Counted from the first letter of the stretch, positions 48,437 through 60,776 are shown. The stretch is 64,000 nucleotides of DNA from Limonium bicolor (GCA_023374045.1 JAIOTZ010000146.1:17760-81759), one strand, 5' to 3'. Notes: generated by a model not told the origin, from the sequence alone. Numbers and translations are program-made.

Positions 48437-48441
48437 GACAG

Positions 48442-49634
48442 GGTATGGCTTCTACCCATTTTGACACGTAATCCACTGCCACTAAAATATATTGATGGCC
48501 TTGTGAGGAAGGGAACGGTCCCATAAAATCAATGCCCCAACAATCGAAGAGTTCCACTTCTAGTATTCCCTGTTGTGGCATTTCATGTCTCCTAGATGTG
48601 TTACCCATTCTCTGACAATTATCACATTGGGCGCAGAATTGGTAAACATCCTTGTGAAGAGTTGGCCAATAAAATCTTGAGGCCAGGATCTTAGCAGCAG
48701 TCCTTGTGGGTCCATGGTGACCTCCGGCTTCCCGTGAGTGACAAAAATGTATGACGCTGTGAATCTCATCTTCAGGGAGACACCGACGAATCAACCCATC
48801 CGCACAGACTCGGAACAAATATGGATCTTCCCAGAAATAATGTTTTGATTCAGAAAGGAATTTCTTCTTCTGGGAGTAAGATAGATCATATGGTATTGTT
48901 CCAGAGACTAGATAATTGGCCAGGTCCGCATACCATGGCTCTTGTACCTTGGTGATTGAAAAGACAGTCTCATCGGGGAAGAATTCGTTAATAGGCACAC
49001 TATCTGTAGGAGTTACCAACCGGGAGAGATGGTCAGCGACGACATTTAATTTTCCGCTCTTGTCTTTGACTTCGATGTCAAACTCTTGCAGTAGAAGAAT
49101 CCAGCGCAACAAGCGAGGCTTGGCTTCCTGTTTTGCAAATAGGTATTTGAGAGCAGAATGGTCTGTGTGTACTATGACTTTGCTTCCCCATAAGTATGAC
49201 CTGAACTTGTCAAGGGAGAACACTATAGCCAGAAGCTCTTTTTCGGTTGTAGTATAGTTCTTCTGGGCATCGTTTAGTGTTCTGCTGGCATAAGCAATCA
49301 CTCTTAGAATCTTCTTTTTTTTCTGGCATAGAGCTGCGCCCACTGCATAGTCACTTGCATCACACATGATCTCAAACGGGAGAGACCAGTCGGGTGATAT
49401 GACAACAGGTGCAGATGCCAGTTTTTGTGTTATTGTTTTGAACGCAGCTGAACACTTATCATCAAAATGAAACGGGGCATCTTTCTGTAGCAGGTCGGTC
49501 AACGGTTTAGTGATTTTGGAGAAGTCTTGTATAAACCGTCGATAGAATCCTGCATGCCCGAGAAACGCTCGAATATCTTTAACAGAGGCTGGTGCCGGTA
49601 ATTTCTCTATAACCTCCACCTTGGCCTTATCCAC
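48442..49634 (-). pseudogene. Element C RNase H and integrase N-terminal part
   Basis: A single open frame of about 398 codons. It starts in the RT thumb/connection ('[21 protein letters not shown]'), passes through RNase H ('[12 protein letters not shown]', '[11 protein letters not shown]', '[12 protein letters not shown]', 'VVADHLSRL') and the integrase zinc region ('[13 protein letters not shown]' and 'CAQCDNCQ', an intact HHCC set), to '[14 protein letters not shown]' with the first catalytic Asp. It then reaches the solo-LTR insertion at 48442. This is the best preserved stretch of pol in the window. Confidence 0.92.
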
Positions 49635-49636
49635 CT

Positions 49637-50940
49637 CTATTCCTTCAGCCGATATTTATGTCCAAGGACAATCCCGTCCTTGACCATAAAGTGACATTTC
49701 TCCCAGTTTAAAATGAGATTTGTATCCTCACACCGTCCGAGGATCAAATCAAGTTGTGCCAAGAATTTATCAAAACTAGAGCCATAGACAGAGAAGTCAT
49801 CCATGAATACCTCTATGCTCTGTTCGATGAAATCAGCGAATATAGCTTGCATGCATCGCTGGAAGGTAGCAGGGCATTGCATAGTCCGAAGGGCATTCGT
49901 CTGTACGCAAAGGTGCCGTATGGACAAGTGAAAGTGGTCTTGTCCTGGTCCTCTGGTGCGATTGGTATTTGGAAGTACCCTGAGAAACCATCTAAAAAGT
50001 AGTAGTACTCTTGCCCTGCTAGTCTCTCTAACATGTGATCGATGAAGGAGAGTGGGAAGTGATCTTTCCTGGTCGCCAAGTTTAAGCGCCTGTAGTCGAT
50101 ACACATGCGCCATCCAGTAATTTTTCTTTGAGGGATAGCCTCTCCCTTATCATTTACAACAGCCTCGATGCCCCCCTTCTTCGGGACAACTTGTACAGGA
50201 CTTACCCATGGACTGTCAGAGATAGGATAAATAATGTTCGCGTCTAGGAGTTTCAGCACCTCCTTTTTAACTACCTCCTTTAGGTTAGGGTTTAGCCGAC
50301 GTTGGGGTTGCCTGATAGACTTGTAGTTTTCCTCCATATAGATATGATGCGTGCAGTAGGAGGGATCAATTCCTTTTATATCAGCAATAGTCCACCCGAT
50401 CGCTGTCTTGTGCTTTTTTAGCACTTCGAGTAGCCTTGTTTCCTCCCCGGAATTCAGAGAAGAGGAAATAATGACAGGCAAATGGTCATTTTCAGCTAAG
50501 AAGGCATACTTGAGTTTAGAAGGCAGCTCCTTAAACTCGAGCTCTAGTGGCTGTTCTATTGATGGAATTGATTTTTGAGGTGTTCTGTTGAGTCTTTCGA
50601 TTGGTGGCCGGTAGGCTTGATAGCCTGCTTTTCCTTTTTCTACGTACGCCAGCATGGTGTTAACTTCCGGATCCTCCACCTTTTCTTCTAGAGAAGTACA
50701 TAATACCTGCTCTAGCAGTTCAGTTTCAGCTTTCGGGGTGGAAGATAGGGAATACATATCCTCATCTGTAGAAGAATCGCCTTCCTCCTCCTCATCATCT
50801 GTTAATCCCACTGTCTTAGCATGAGGAGAAAAGTTAGAGTTTTTCTTCATCATTTTCTGCATGTCGAATTCGATCGTTTCATCCTCGTATCTTAAAGTGA
50901 TCTTCCCATCGTGGACATCAATTATGGCTTTGGCAGTACT
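49637..50940 (-). pseudogene. Element C protease end and reverse transcriptase (frameshifted)
   Basis: Two overlapping frames together carry the reverse transcriptase. The upstream one (50862-49813) has an acidic linker, 'YCTHHIYMEENYKSIRQPQRRLNP', 'WVSPVQVVPKKGG', 'CIDYRRLNLATRKDHFPLSF' and 'TTFTCPYGTFAYRRMPFGLCNA'. It then shifts frame, and the downstream one (50113-49637) holds 'SIEVFMDDFSVYGSSF' with the FMDD catalytic box at about 49795-49806, and 'LILNWEKCHFMV'. A one-base loss near 50940 also separates it from the protease frame. Confidence 0.92.
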
Positions 50941-51463
50941 TCAAAACGGTCGACCTAGAATCAGGGGAACCTCAACATCGTCGTCCATTTTTAGAATGAC
51001 GAAGTTAGCTGGAAAGATAAAGCGAGACACTCCAACTACCAGATCTCCGACTATTCCCATAGGCTTGATCTCTGATCTGTCAGCTAGTTGGAGTTTGAAA
51101 GGAACCAGTTGCATCTCCCCTCCTTTAACTTTCAAGAAGGTGGCATAGGGCATGATATTAATACTGGCTCCCAGGTCGCATAAACCGCTTCCACAGTCCA
51201 CTCCACCTATAAAGCACGGGATAACGGGATTTCCCGGATCTATTTGTTTGGGAGGGAGTGCTCGAAGAAGCGCAGCAGAGCATTCCTCCGTGAGGTGCAC
51301 TGTTCTTTTCCAGGTTTCTTTTCTTCTTTGTTAAGAGATCCTTAAGAAATTTGGTGTAGTTAGGCATCTCTTGCAAAGCATCGATTATAGGTATGTCGAG
51401 AGTCAGTTTCTTGAAAATGCTCAAGAATTTGGAAAACTGCTCATCTAGGTGTTTCTTTTTCAT
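50941..51463 (-). pseudogene. Element C aspartic protease
   Basis: Retropepsin-type protease in two frames. 'KKHLDEQFSKFLSIFKKLTLDIPI' (51460-51385) is the lead-in. The frame 51300-50941 carries 'GLCDLGASINIMPYATF' with the catalytic Asp and ends at 'VPLILGRPF', where a stop is created by a missing base. The same DLGAS variant is present in element A. Confidence 0.9.
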
Positions 51464-51619
51464 CCTATTGGGAAATGGGAGTTCACTGTTTTTAGGAGAT
51501 GAAGATGAAATATCGAAGGTTACTCGAGATGGAGATGGAGTAGCAGGTGTAGGAACTTGGATTTTTGAGGGAGGTGAGGCTGGATTGGCTGTTTCTTCAT
51601 CATTGATTTAGGCCTCTTC

Positions 51620-53275
51620 TTATTTTTCTTTTTCTTTTCTGGTTGCAAGTTCCCTTCCACTCCTTAGGGAGACTGCACTCAAGTTTGCTGATTGGAATGT
51701 GCCATCTTCTATAAGGATTGAGTTTGCTTGCTCTCTTGGATTAGGGTTTGTCTGTGAAGGGAATTGACCAGGTGGCCTTTGTTGGGTGACTAACTGTTGA
51801 ATCTGAGACTGCAAGGCTCTTTGGTCTTTGCGCAGGGCTGCGACCTCCTCTTGCGTGTCTCGTGATTTACCCATCATCGCTTTAAACATCTCTTGCATTT
51901 GAGACATTTTAGATTCAGGATTCGAAGGAGGTTGAGTTGGTCGACTCGAAGAAGCATCATTGCCGTAAGGCTGTTGCTGGTACTGCCTTTGGCCTCCTTG
52001 AAAATTGGACTGAGGTCTGTAATTTTGAGATGGTTGAAGTGTTTGTGGGTTTTGGATATTGTAGGTGTTAGAGTAGCGAAGGTTGGATTGCATGTTACGT
52101 TGCCAAGGTTGCCTGTACCCTGAATTGTTGGTGATATAGTTTGCTTCCTCCGCTGCTTTTAATTCTTGTAGTTGGGGGCATTGTTCGTAGTCATGAGGCC
52201 CACCACATTGTGTACAAGAGATAGCTGGAGATGTTCGGGGCAGAGGAGCATAGCCTGGAGGGATTGTAGATGATCGGGAAATCATCGACTTAGCTTGCTG
52301 GGGGTAGGAATTCATAGCCATCTGCTCAATCACTTTTTGCAGAGTACTTACTTTTGTTGCCTGCTGAGCATTGCTCTCCATGAGTTGCTCATGGCTTTTC
52401 ATCAGCAGGTCAAACTTGTTATAACTTTCCCCAACATGGTATAAACCTGGAGTACCGCTCCTTGATCCACCGGAGGCCCAGTCTCTGATTTCTTCACAGA
52501 GAGACTCCATGCTATTCAGAAATTGTGCTCCTGGCTTTTTCAGAATATCGGCCCCTAAGGAGGATAATACCATTGTTCTGCATGGACCGATCAAGCCTTT
52601 GTAGAACAATTGTGATACTTGTCTTTCGTCGAGACCATGGTGAGGACAAGTAAGTAGTAGTCTTTGAAACGGTCCCAAGTTTCACAAATATTTCCGACCC
52701 TGGCTGCTTGAAATTATGTAGATTTCAGCAATCATTTCCAACGTTCGGCTCGGGGGTAGGAATTTGTCGTAGAACTTGGTGGCCATGTCATCCCAAGTAC
52801 CAATGGTACTTGGTGTCAGGCTATGATACCATTTGCTCGCGTTCCCGTCAGGCTGTGGGGAATATGACAGTCTTGCGTACTGGAGTACTGCGTCGGTCAG
52901 TTAAACTGTTGGCATGCTGCAAGAACTTAGTAACATGTAACAGGGCTTCGTCTGGACTGGAACCATCAAACATGCCCAACTCCTTTACACATCGGATTTG
53001 ATGATATGGCTTTAGCTTCTGCCACTCATCGTATTCGGATGGGCTAAGGTGAGGAAGGATGATGGCAGGCTGTTGTCCTTGATTAGACGGCCTGTTGATA
53101 TTTCGAACTGTCGCTGTGTAGATGCCATGTCAGATTCTATCACTGTGGTGGTAATGTTTTGTTGAGTTCGTCTCTGCCTTAGAGTGCGCAGAAAGGTTCT
53201 CTCGATTTCTGGATTGTAACCAACCGTGTGATTATTAATATTTTCTGGGTAGCTGTGTGACCTAGTAAAAGGCAT
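51620..53275 (-). pseudogene. Element C gag (frameshifted)
   Basis: Athila-type Gag. The start at 53275 opens 'MPFTRSHSYPENINN'; the frame closes at 53012. The capsid core is split over frames ('KPYHQIRCVKELGMFDG', 'YSPQPDGNASKWYHSLTP', 'KFYDKFLPPSRTLEMIAE' between 53010 and 52700), then runs open from 52678 to 51620 through 'CPHHGLDERQVSQLFYKGL'. A zinc knuckle 'CTQCGGPHDYEQC' (CX2CX3HX4C) lies at about 52210-52172, followed by a Gln/Asn-rich tail. Unlike in A, the knuckle ligands are intact. Confidence 0.9.
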
Positions 53276-53641
53276 TCACCACTGAAAATAGAGAAAAGAA
53301 ACTTGTTATGTGTTAAATAAATAAAAATGTTAGGAATTAGTTGACAGATTATAAGTTAGTAGTTAGGTACAGAAATTATAAGTTAGTAGTTAGAGACAAT
53401 GGAAATTAAAATGACAGAAATTATAAGTTAGTAGTTAGTATACTGGAAATTATAAGTTAGTATACTGGAAATTTGAAGGACAATGGAAATTAAATGACAA
53501 TAAATAAAGAGTTTAGTAATTAGATGTCAGAAGTCAGATGTCCGTAGTCAGATGTCCAAAGTCAGGTGTCCAATTAATAGTAACAGATTTTATAGTATAA
53601 CAGGTGAATTATCCGGGGCTTAGGGACTAGAATAAATCAAG
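53276..53641 (-). other. Element C leader between primer site and gag
   Basis: Non-coding leader of about 370 bp with short direct repeats of 'TATAAGTTAGTAGTTAG' (53350-53460) and 'CAGATGTCC' (53530-53570). Confidence 0.6.
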
Positions 53642-53659
53642 TCCCCGGCAACGGCGCCA
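53642..53659 (-). other. Element C primer-binding site (tRNA-Asp)
   Basis: The plus strand reads TCCCCGGCAACGGCGCCA, the 3' end of plant tRNA-Asp including CCA, three bases from the LTR. The primer site is its complement on the minus strand. Confidence 0.93.
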
Positions 53660-53662
53660 TTT

Positions 53663-55073
53663 TGCAGACTGTATATTGTGAGTGGTGGGAACTGGTGTAT
53701 TTAAACAATTAAGAAAGAAATTATACTCAAAATATCCTTCGGGCTGCAAACAAACCCGGTCGCAGTATATAGAAAACAGAAGCGGCCGGGGTCAAACCGT
53801 GGGACTTATAGCGAAAAAATAGAACCGCTTGTCACAAAAGGGGGGATAATTGACTCTTTTTGTAAAGTAAAACAACAGATTAAATTAACTGAGTGGAAGA
53901 ATATATTAAACGGAACTCCGGGTTCAGGTTTGTATAATCTGATTAATTATGCTATCTCTACCGGTTTATTATAATAGTTTGGCAAAGTTCCTGTTATTAT
54001 CTTAAGGACTAAATCATAGACTCATAAGAACTCGTTTACCAGAAAATGCTCGGTCTAATCCAGGTTCGAGCAAACATATGTAAACGGCGGTTAAGTGCGA
54101 GGAATTATTTTGCATCTGAAAATACTAACTTATTAAATCATAATAAGCTTTCTCCAGATTTACGGCTTAATTAACCTGTCTATTTATCACCGATCTGATC
54201 AAAATAGACTTAGAAAGCATTTTAATAAATTCATGAATTTATTAAAAAGGTGAGAGAAAACTTTAATCGTAACAAACTGTATTTATTTTAACCGGTAGAA
54301 ATATATATTACATAATTAAACAAAATTAACCTTCGCCCGGAGTAAATCCTCTTAGCCCAACATAATTAAAAAGACAGAATAAGAAGTAAAAGAAATCATC
54401 TGGGAAAGATAATTAATTCAGCTCCACTATCTTGACTGCTAATATTTGGGCAGAGGTTGGACAGAACAACGGTATGGAAATGGAATGTTTTTTGGAATGA
54501 GGTGTTGTATGGATTTTATGTGGATATATGTGATGAGATGTATGATTTTTGAGGGTTTTATGGTATTTTTATGGGGAAATGGCATAAGTTTGGGGTGGAA
54601 TGATTATGCTTTCTGGAGGTTTGGAGGTGTATTTATCGCGATCTCGGGTAAATGAGGTGGTAAGGCGGTGGTATTTGCGTGTGAGATAAGGATTTTATCT
54701 CTTCACACGGCTCCTTTCTTGCTGTCAAAATAGCATGTCCGGACCACTGTCTGGACCAGTTGGTTCGGACATGTCGACGCGGCGCGGAGCGCGCGTCCGA
54801 ATCAGTACGTCCGCGGTGGTTCGGACGAAAATTGTTTTGCCTCTAAAATCTTCGTTTGAGCTCCGATTTGAGATCCGTTTGCGCCTACGCGTTCGTCTGT
54901 TCGTGTACTTTGCTCCTAGCTTGGTTTTCCTCATGTTTAACCAATAAATTTGTGAGGTAATCAATAAAACATAACTAGAGGAAAAACTAAGCAAAGTGGA
55001 GAAATGAGCAAGAAAAGTGCTAATATAATATATGAAATACACCTATAAAACATGCTCATTTGGACACTTATCA
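53663..55073 (-). repeat. Element C 5' LTR
   Basis: 1411-bp partner of 44140-45576, with numerous one-base length differences. Followed by the duplication AGTGA (55074-55078). Confidence 0.93.
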
Positions 55074-55078
55074 AGTGA

Positions 55079-55723
55079 GTCGCCGTACTCAGTTATGAAC
55101 TATCAAGTGTTTGTTGAAATAGGGTTTTTGTACTCGTATAAGCGTTGTAACGCTTTCAGTGGTTTATTACGATGTGATGTGTGAAGCCGGGGGCTTGTTT
55201 GCTAATTGAGTTTACTGCAATATATATTGTTGCTTTACAGTTTTATATTAAACTACTTGCATTAAAATGAATTGCATGCTCTCGACCAATTAACTGAGGG
55301 TCTGAGGAGGCATGACGGTCATGTAGTAACATACTCAACAGGGGCTGATTCCATACCACAAACAAACATTTTGCAGGTATGCAGCTTCCGGTGTCGGCAA
55401 AGAGAGGGACGCGCTGGGTAGTTTAATTACAGTTGTTTAAATATGCACTGTTGCATTTTGATACGAACTTAGAAACGTGTATAGGATTGGGATACTTAGA
55501 ATGCTCACTGTGAATGTATTTTATATTGGTTTGGGAAGGTTAAATCTATCTCTTGTTGTCACTGCGAGAAATTGTTTCGTATTTATGAATATATCAGTAA
55601 GCACGTTATTACTCGTATGAGCGAGTGAGAACAATGACACCAGTAGTTCAAGTATTGAGATTACCGCTGCGATTACAATGTTAAGTAAAATGATTAGGAG
55701 CCGATTAGAGTAGGGGTGTTACA
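55079..55723 (+). repeat. Element F 3' LTR, right part
   Basis: Resumes F's LTR after element C and ends GGGGTGTTACA at 55723. It carries the acceptor-like ATTTTGCAG/GTA ending at 55376 and CCGCTGCGAT near 55665, as in the LTR tail at 1250-1275. Confidence 0.85.
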
Positions 55724-56363
55724 ACCATAGTTAATATTAAGTAACCAAATGTTATTTTTGGGTACTATTCATACTAAATTGCCCATTTTTATTTTTATTT
55801 TCAAACTTTGATTTAGACTTTATAATATAGTCTATCATGTCAAATTAATGATATAAATGATATACTCCAGTCTTTAAAATGACAAAAAGTCATTATCTTA
55901 GAGCTCATACACAAAAACGTGCTTTAAGGAATTTTAGTGCACATTTTGAGTCGCAGGGTGTTTTTGAGCTCTATTTTCTTTGATAATTGTTTTGTTGTGT
56001 TCCTTACATGATATTTGATCATGGAATCCAATTTTATATCATTTAGAGGTCATTAGACCTTTAAGGTATTCCTTAGTGCACATTTTTGCCCTATTTGACC
56101 TTGAAGCATGTAAATGCTTGTTCTTTGTGTTGGAGTGTTGTCCAACAATTGTAATATGTTTAGTTATGTGTTAATATGCTTAGGACAAATTTTTAGGTCC
56201 TAAGAAGTTCATTTGGGTATTTATTTACGCTAAACAGTCAAAGGGTGCAATATCTTGCTTTGTGTTGACCACTGTTGTTCTCATTTGACTTTTAAGGCAC
56301 GTTTAGGCCTTAATCAATGTGATTAGATATTTAATCCATATTTGATTAGTTTGGGGTATTTCA
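55724..56363 (-). repeat. Truncated inverted LTR of the F family
   Basis: On the minus strand it begins TGAAATACCCCAAAC at 56363 and runs for 640 bp, homologous to the start of the F LTR (39512 to about 40140). It is cut where F's LTR ends, so F probably inserted into it. The predicted duplication ACCAT (55724-55728) cannot be confirmed, because F's left end is outside the window. Confidence 0.8.
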
Positions 56364-56440
56364 GTATGTTCCATTGATTACCCCGCTTTACGGTTCTAGA
56401 TTTTGAATTGTCCCGTTTAGGGTTGTAATGTCTCCCATTC
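56364..56440. other. 77 bp between the inverted LTR and element G
   Basis: Unassigned sequence. No polypurine tract precedes the inverted LTR here, so this may be older flanking DNA. Its last five bases, CATTC, are the predicted left duplication of G. Confidence 0.5.
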
Positions 56441-58762
56441 TGAAATACCCCAAACTTAGATATGGTGATTAAGTGATTAATTAAGGTATAAGAAGGCTAA
56501 AGAATGCCTTAGAAATATTTAGAAACCATTTTAAACAAAGAAAATATAAGGAGACACCGAAAGAGCGGTTTAAGCAAAAACGTGCTCTAAGCTTGGAGAG
56601 ACTTGGGTGAGTACCCAAATATTGTTCTAAGACATTAGTAATGTCCTAATGGTCATTTTAAATCAATTACCAAAGGAAACCAAGCTCAAAAATGAGTTAA
56701 AACACAAAATGTGCTTTAAGGAGTCTTAAAGCACGTTTTTGAAAAATTGTCTTGTAAATGAGTTTTGAATGGCTAAATGTCCATCATTACTCCTTAATTA
56801 ATATGTGTACTATATAGTATCACATTTGGAAGTCTATATCAATGGGAAATCAAAAATTTCACAACAATGTGCCTTGTTGTATGAATAGTAACTAAAATAA
56901 GCTAGATTGTAACATAAGTAAATATAAGTGAGTTAATTGACAAACAAAGACTAAAGTAACCTTGGTTACTTAAGGGGTGGCCGGTTTTTCTAAGGGAGGA
57001 TGAGTCACCAATTAATGAGTTAGTTTAATAGATAAAAAGGAGGGAAATAAGGAAGTACACTATTCACCTTTACAACAAATATCTCACATTAGTTTTACCT
57101 CTCTCCTCACATCTTCATTCTCTTCATTCTCCATCGATTTCTCTTTCCTCCTCTCTTCTCCATTGACGTTGAAGAACAACCCCATGCTAGCTCCACCTTG
57201 TCTTGATCACAACTTACTCATTTTAGCTCCAAAATCAAAAATAAGCATAGATTCTTCTTAGTTAGCTCAAGCTCCTTCTTTCTATCTTTTCAAAAATCCA
57301 AGAGCTTCACTTTGGTGCCAAGCCAAACCACCATTAGAGGAGGAAACTCAAGCTTGGAGACTCCATTGGCATCTCCATTCTCTTAAGGTAAAGAAAATGC
57401 AAGAAAATCTAAGGTTCCACCATTCTCTTCACATGTCCGAAAATACATGCTCATGGAACTCCATTTTAATGCCTTGTTCTAGCTTGTTTCTACTCTTCAA
57501 AGGAGAGAGGAGGTCCTTCTTGCTTCAAACCCAAGCTTGCCTTGAGGAACTAAGGTAAAACAATCAATTCAAAACCTTAAAACACATTTTTAACCTAGGT
57601 TTTATTCCTTAAGGTTAGTGTGTTGTTTAGTGCTCATTAGAATGTAGAACATTGGCAAGGAGAAACATAGTGGTGGCCGAGATTGAACAAGGAAAAACAT
57701 AAGGAAGAAAGTTTGTGAAGCTTGAGAAAGAACAAGGTAAATTACTTACCTTAAGGTGTTTATTGTTTAAGGGAATGAGATTTAGATATATGATGAGTTT
57801 AGTGTAGAGTTTACATTGGGAAGGGGTTATAAAACCTAGGAGAAAGAATACTATTACATTGAGAACTTGTGACTAAGGAGCAAATGAGAAAAAGAGTTAG
57901 TTAAACAATGTTGAGATGAATTATAAGAAGCATTTTATTTCAATGGGAGCCTTGTTGTGTGTATTCGCAGGTTGAAGGCAAATATATGTGGAAATTCAGT
58001 GGTTAAGATTATTGTCATTTAAGGGCCTAAGTGCCAAGCATTTTAAGTTTAAGCACTATATTGTGATGTGGTGTAGTTTTAATGCATATTGTGTGTTAAG
58101 GTGTTGTGATGAGAAAAGGAGTGATAATTGTTGTTTGATGGTGAAAAACCAAATGTTTGGGTGTAACAATATACTAGAGAACCCATGGCAAAATATAATG
58201 AAGAACCTAAGAGGTTAAGATGTTTTAAGGAGATTCCATGACTAAGGAAGTACTAGGAAGTTCTAGAGGTTGTCTTAATGAAAAAGGGTGAGCTTAAGGT
58301 GTTTTAATGAGTCATAAATGATTTAGGCATCACTATGAAGGATTTATAAATCAAAGGGGTGTACTTGAAGCATTTAGAACTTAGGCAAATGTTGGTGAAC
58401 AACTAGGAAGGGAAAAATGTGTAGAAGGAATGGAAGCTTAAGCTTGTGAAGGAACTTTAGGTAAATGCGTAAGAGAGTTTTGATGATGAATATGCTTGGG
58501 AGATGATGTTATAGTGATGAGAAAACATTTGGCATAGAGGTTACATTAGGTGTGAACCACCACCTAGAAACCTAGTGAAAAACATCATAAGAAGTTGGCA
58601 TTATTACAAGGGAAATGCATAATGATTAGGGTGGATCTTGGTGAGTGATTTAATGTGTTTAGAGGAATGTTTAAGGTGTGATTTGAGGTGCCTAAATGAG
58701 GTTAGAACATACTAGGATACATGGGGAGAAGTTTGGAGTTGAATGAGAATTTAAAAACAAAG

Positions 58763-59081
58763 GTCTGGACCTGCAAGCCCGGTCGGGCTCAGTTTACACT
58801 ACCGGAAATGTTTCTGGAACCGACCGGACTTGGGGACCGGACTTACAAGTCCGGTCGGGCTTGTGTTTTGTGAAGGAATAAGTTTCTGGAATAGACCGGA
58901 CATGGGACCGGACTTGGCAAGTCCGGTCGGGCTTAAAATTTTCACGGGGAAAACTCTCGGGAATGGACCGACCTTGGGGGACCGGACTTGTAAGTCCGGT
59001 CGGGGTAGAATTTTCAAACGGTAAATGCTACTGGAATGGACCGGACTTGGCAAGTCCGGTCGGTAAGTCCGGTCGAGCCTA
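58763..59081. repeat. GACCGGACTT...AAGTCCGGTC hairpin array in the element G LTR
   Basis: Four full units of about 70 bp (starting about 58811, 58882, 58955 and 59027) plus a degenerate first one. Each has GGACCGGACTT followed within a few bases by AAGTCCGGTCGGG, so it can fold on itself. Frames open on both strands across the array are by-products of the repeat. A poly-A run follows at 59080. Confidence 0.9.
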
Positions 59082-60204
59082 AAAAAAAAAAAAAGAAATT
59101 TTAAATTCTAAGGGAGTTAATTGGTATTAGGGTGTGCCATTAGTAGGGTAGTAATGATTAGGACCCCAAGAACTTAAGCAATTAAGTTAAGATGAGGTAT
59201 ACACCTTAATGCTTAAGGTTAAGTTAATAAGGTTAAGTAGTAATGGTTTAAGAGGGTATTAAATGAGGGTCTTTAGGGACTAAGTAGTTTAAGTAAGGCG
59301 TAAATAACTAACGGCCTAAAAATGAATCGATGTTTTAGGTTTGTGAATTGGGACCCCGGCGAAGGTTAAACAAACAACGGACGACGGTGAACGGTACAAT
59401 CCTTCTTGTGACCTGCTTGCTAACGAGGTGTCCCTCGGCTTGTGTGCTATCTGTTTAATTGCTATGACTAAGACAAGATAAAGCATGCAACCGGTATATT
59501 TATTCTCGTTGTGTATGTGTCTTCTTTACACTAACCCACGAGACTTGAGGTGGTTACTAACTAAGTTTAGTACTTACTGAGTTTGGAATGAGAGTTAAGT
59601 GTTAATGTTAGTTGGTTGGTTAATACCTGTTAAGGTTTAACTAACACTTGTTGTGTAAGATTTTACTAACTGGAACTTGAGCGAGGAACCCGGGACTGAC
59701 TCCGGTCATGCATGCTAAGAGAAGGGGGACGGTATGTGAATCAGATCCGCCCTCCGCTTAAGGACTTGTCTTCGGACTTGTAGCCTAGGGCCGGTTGCCG
59801 GCTCAGCTACGCTGGACTCCCGTCCAGGGTAGGTGGCATTAAGATGGTGCGGTGGGATCACCTAAATCCCAAGTTTGAATTAAGCTACAACCATTTCCTT
59901 TCATGGAACGGTTTGTATACAGAGATTAAGATAAGGTTAAGATTGAGGTAAGATAAGGAAACGAGGCTAAGGAAATAAGGATTAAGGAGAGGGTTACTAA
60001 CCCGATTGATAAGGGAACGTTTGTGTCGTTCAATGTGTGTGAACTATCTGTTCATTGTGAGTTGTTGTTTATAGCACTTCATATTATGATTGTATTGCTA
60101 ATCAACTTCCATGCTATCGACAATTAGTCGTCGTAGCCCCGTTAGCTTGGGGGCCATGAGAGGGTGTACCAGCATTCGTGCTGACCCCCTTTGGGGGCTG
60201 TTTT

Positions 60205-60214
60205 TATTTTGCAG
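60205..60214 (+). other. Acceptor-like site near the end of the element G LTR
   Basis: TTTTGCAG/GTAAG preceded by the stem GACCCCC-TTT-GGGGG (60183-60198). Homologous modules end at 995, 29012, 38393 and 55376 in other LTRs. It could accept an intron starting at 57388. Splicing is inferred. Confidence 0.4.
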
Positions 60215-60546
60215 GTAAGCGCCCGTTGAGGAGTCACCCTGAGAGTGGGGGTGGTTAGACTTAGGATGGGTTGTTATTTTGTATACGGGTTGCGCTTGTG
60301 CTCCCGCCTGTTTATATTTAAACTCATGTAAGGTTATGTTTGTGACTTAAATACTTTACTCGGTTGGTTGGTACTTTTGGATGGTGGTATACTTTGGATA
60401 AGTGCTGTAAGTCGTTAAGGATCGGTATTTCATATGATCAGACCGTGGCAAGGTCCCGGTAGTTGTTTTATCCGCTGCGACGATTGTGTTTAAGTGTTGA
60501 GTTTTGCGATAACCACGATTGGCTTAGGACGGGGTGTTACAAAAAG

Positions 60547-60558
60547 TGGTATCAGAGC
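60547..60558 (+). other. Element G primer-binding site (tRNA-iMet) in a hairpin
   Basis: TGGTATCAGAGC five bases after the LTR. Its last eight bases are part of the 9-bp stem ATCAGAGCG / CGCTCTGAT (60551-60574) with a 6-base loop. Confidence 0.9.
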
Positions 60559-60776
60559 GTAGTTACGCTCTGATCGTGAAATACCGGACATAAGTAACCA
60601 CCGAGTTAGGTTATGAGTTAAGAAATAAGTAATGGGTTAAGGGTGTGAGAAGTTAAGTGAGTGGAGTCAGATAACCACTAATAAGTGTGGATTGTCTTTA
60701 TCGTCTACGGACGTTATAAAATTCGTTAACCAGAACAGTGGTGAATACGAATCTAATGTGAGTTGTGATTGTTCAG

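Larger units (their letters stand above)
44140..55073 (-). mobile_element. Element C: Athila-like Ty3/gypsy element in F's LTR (with nested solo LTR)
   Basis: 10.9 kb on the minus strand, about 10.0 kb without the solo LTR. Reading 5' to 3': LTR (55073-53663), exact tRNA-Asp-type primer site, gag, protease, RT, RNase H, integrase, a 1-kb non-coding tail, polypurine tract, LTR (45576-44140). It shares family features with A, but its LTR sequence differs and it lacks the extra 3' ORF. Confidence 0.94.
56441..60541 (+). repeat. Element G 5' LTR
   Basis: 4101 bp, TGAAATACCCCAAAC to GGGGTGTTACA. A CT-rich leader lies at about 57090-57165, a donor-like TCTCTTAAG/GTAAAG has its GT at 57388, a hairpin array lies at 58763-59081, and the stem GACCCCC-TTT-GGGGG with acceptor-like TTTTGCAG/GTAAG ends at 60214. 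No gene is recognised. Confidence 0.92.

Noticed and set aside
58799..59053. Open frames on both strands across the G hairpin array
   Set aside because: They follow from the repeat composition; the repeated peptide has no known relative.
60547..60577. Possible tRNA gene fragment at TGGTATCAGAGC
   Set aside because: Position directly after an LTR shows that it is a primer-binding site; no cloverleaf follows.
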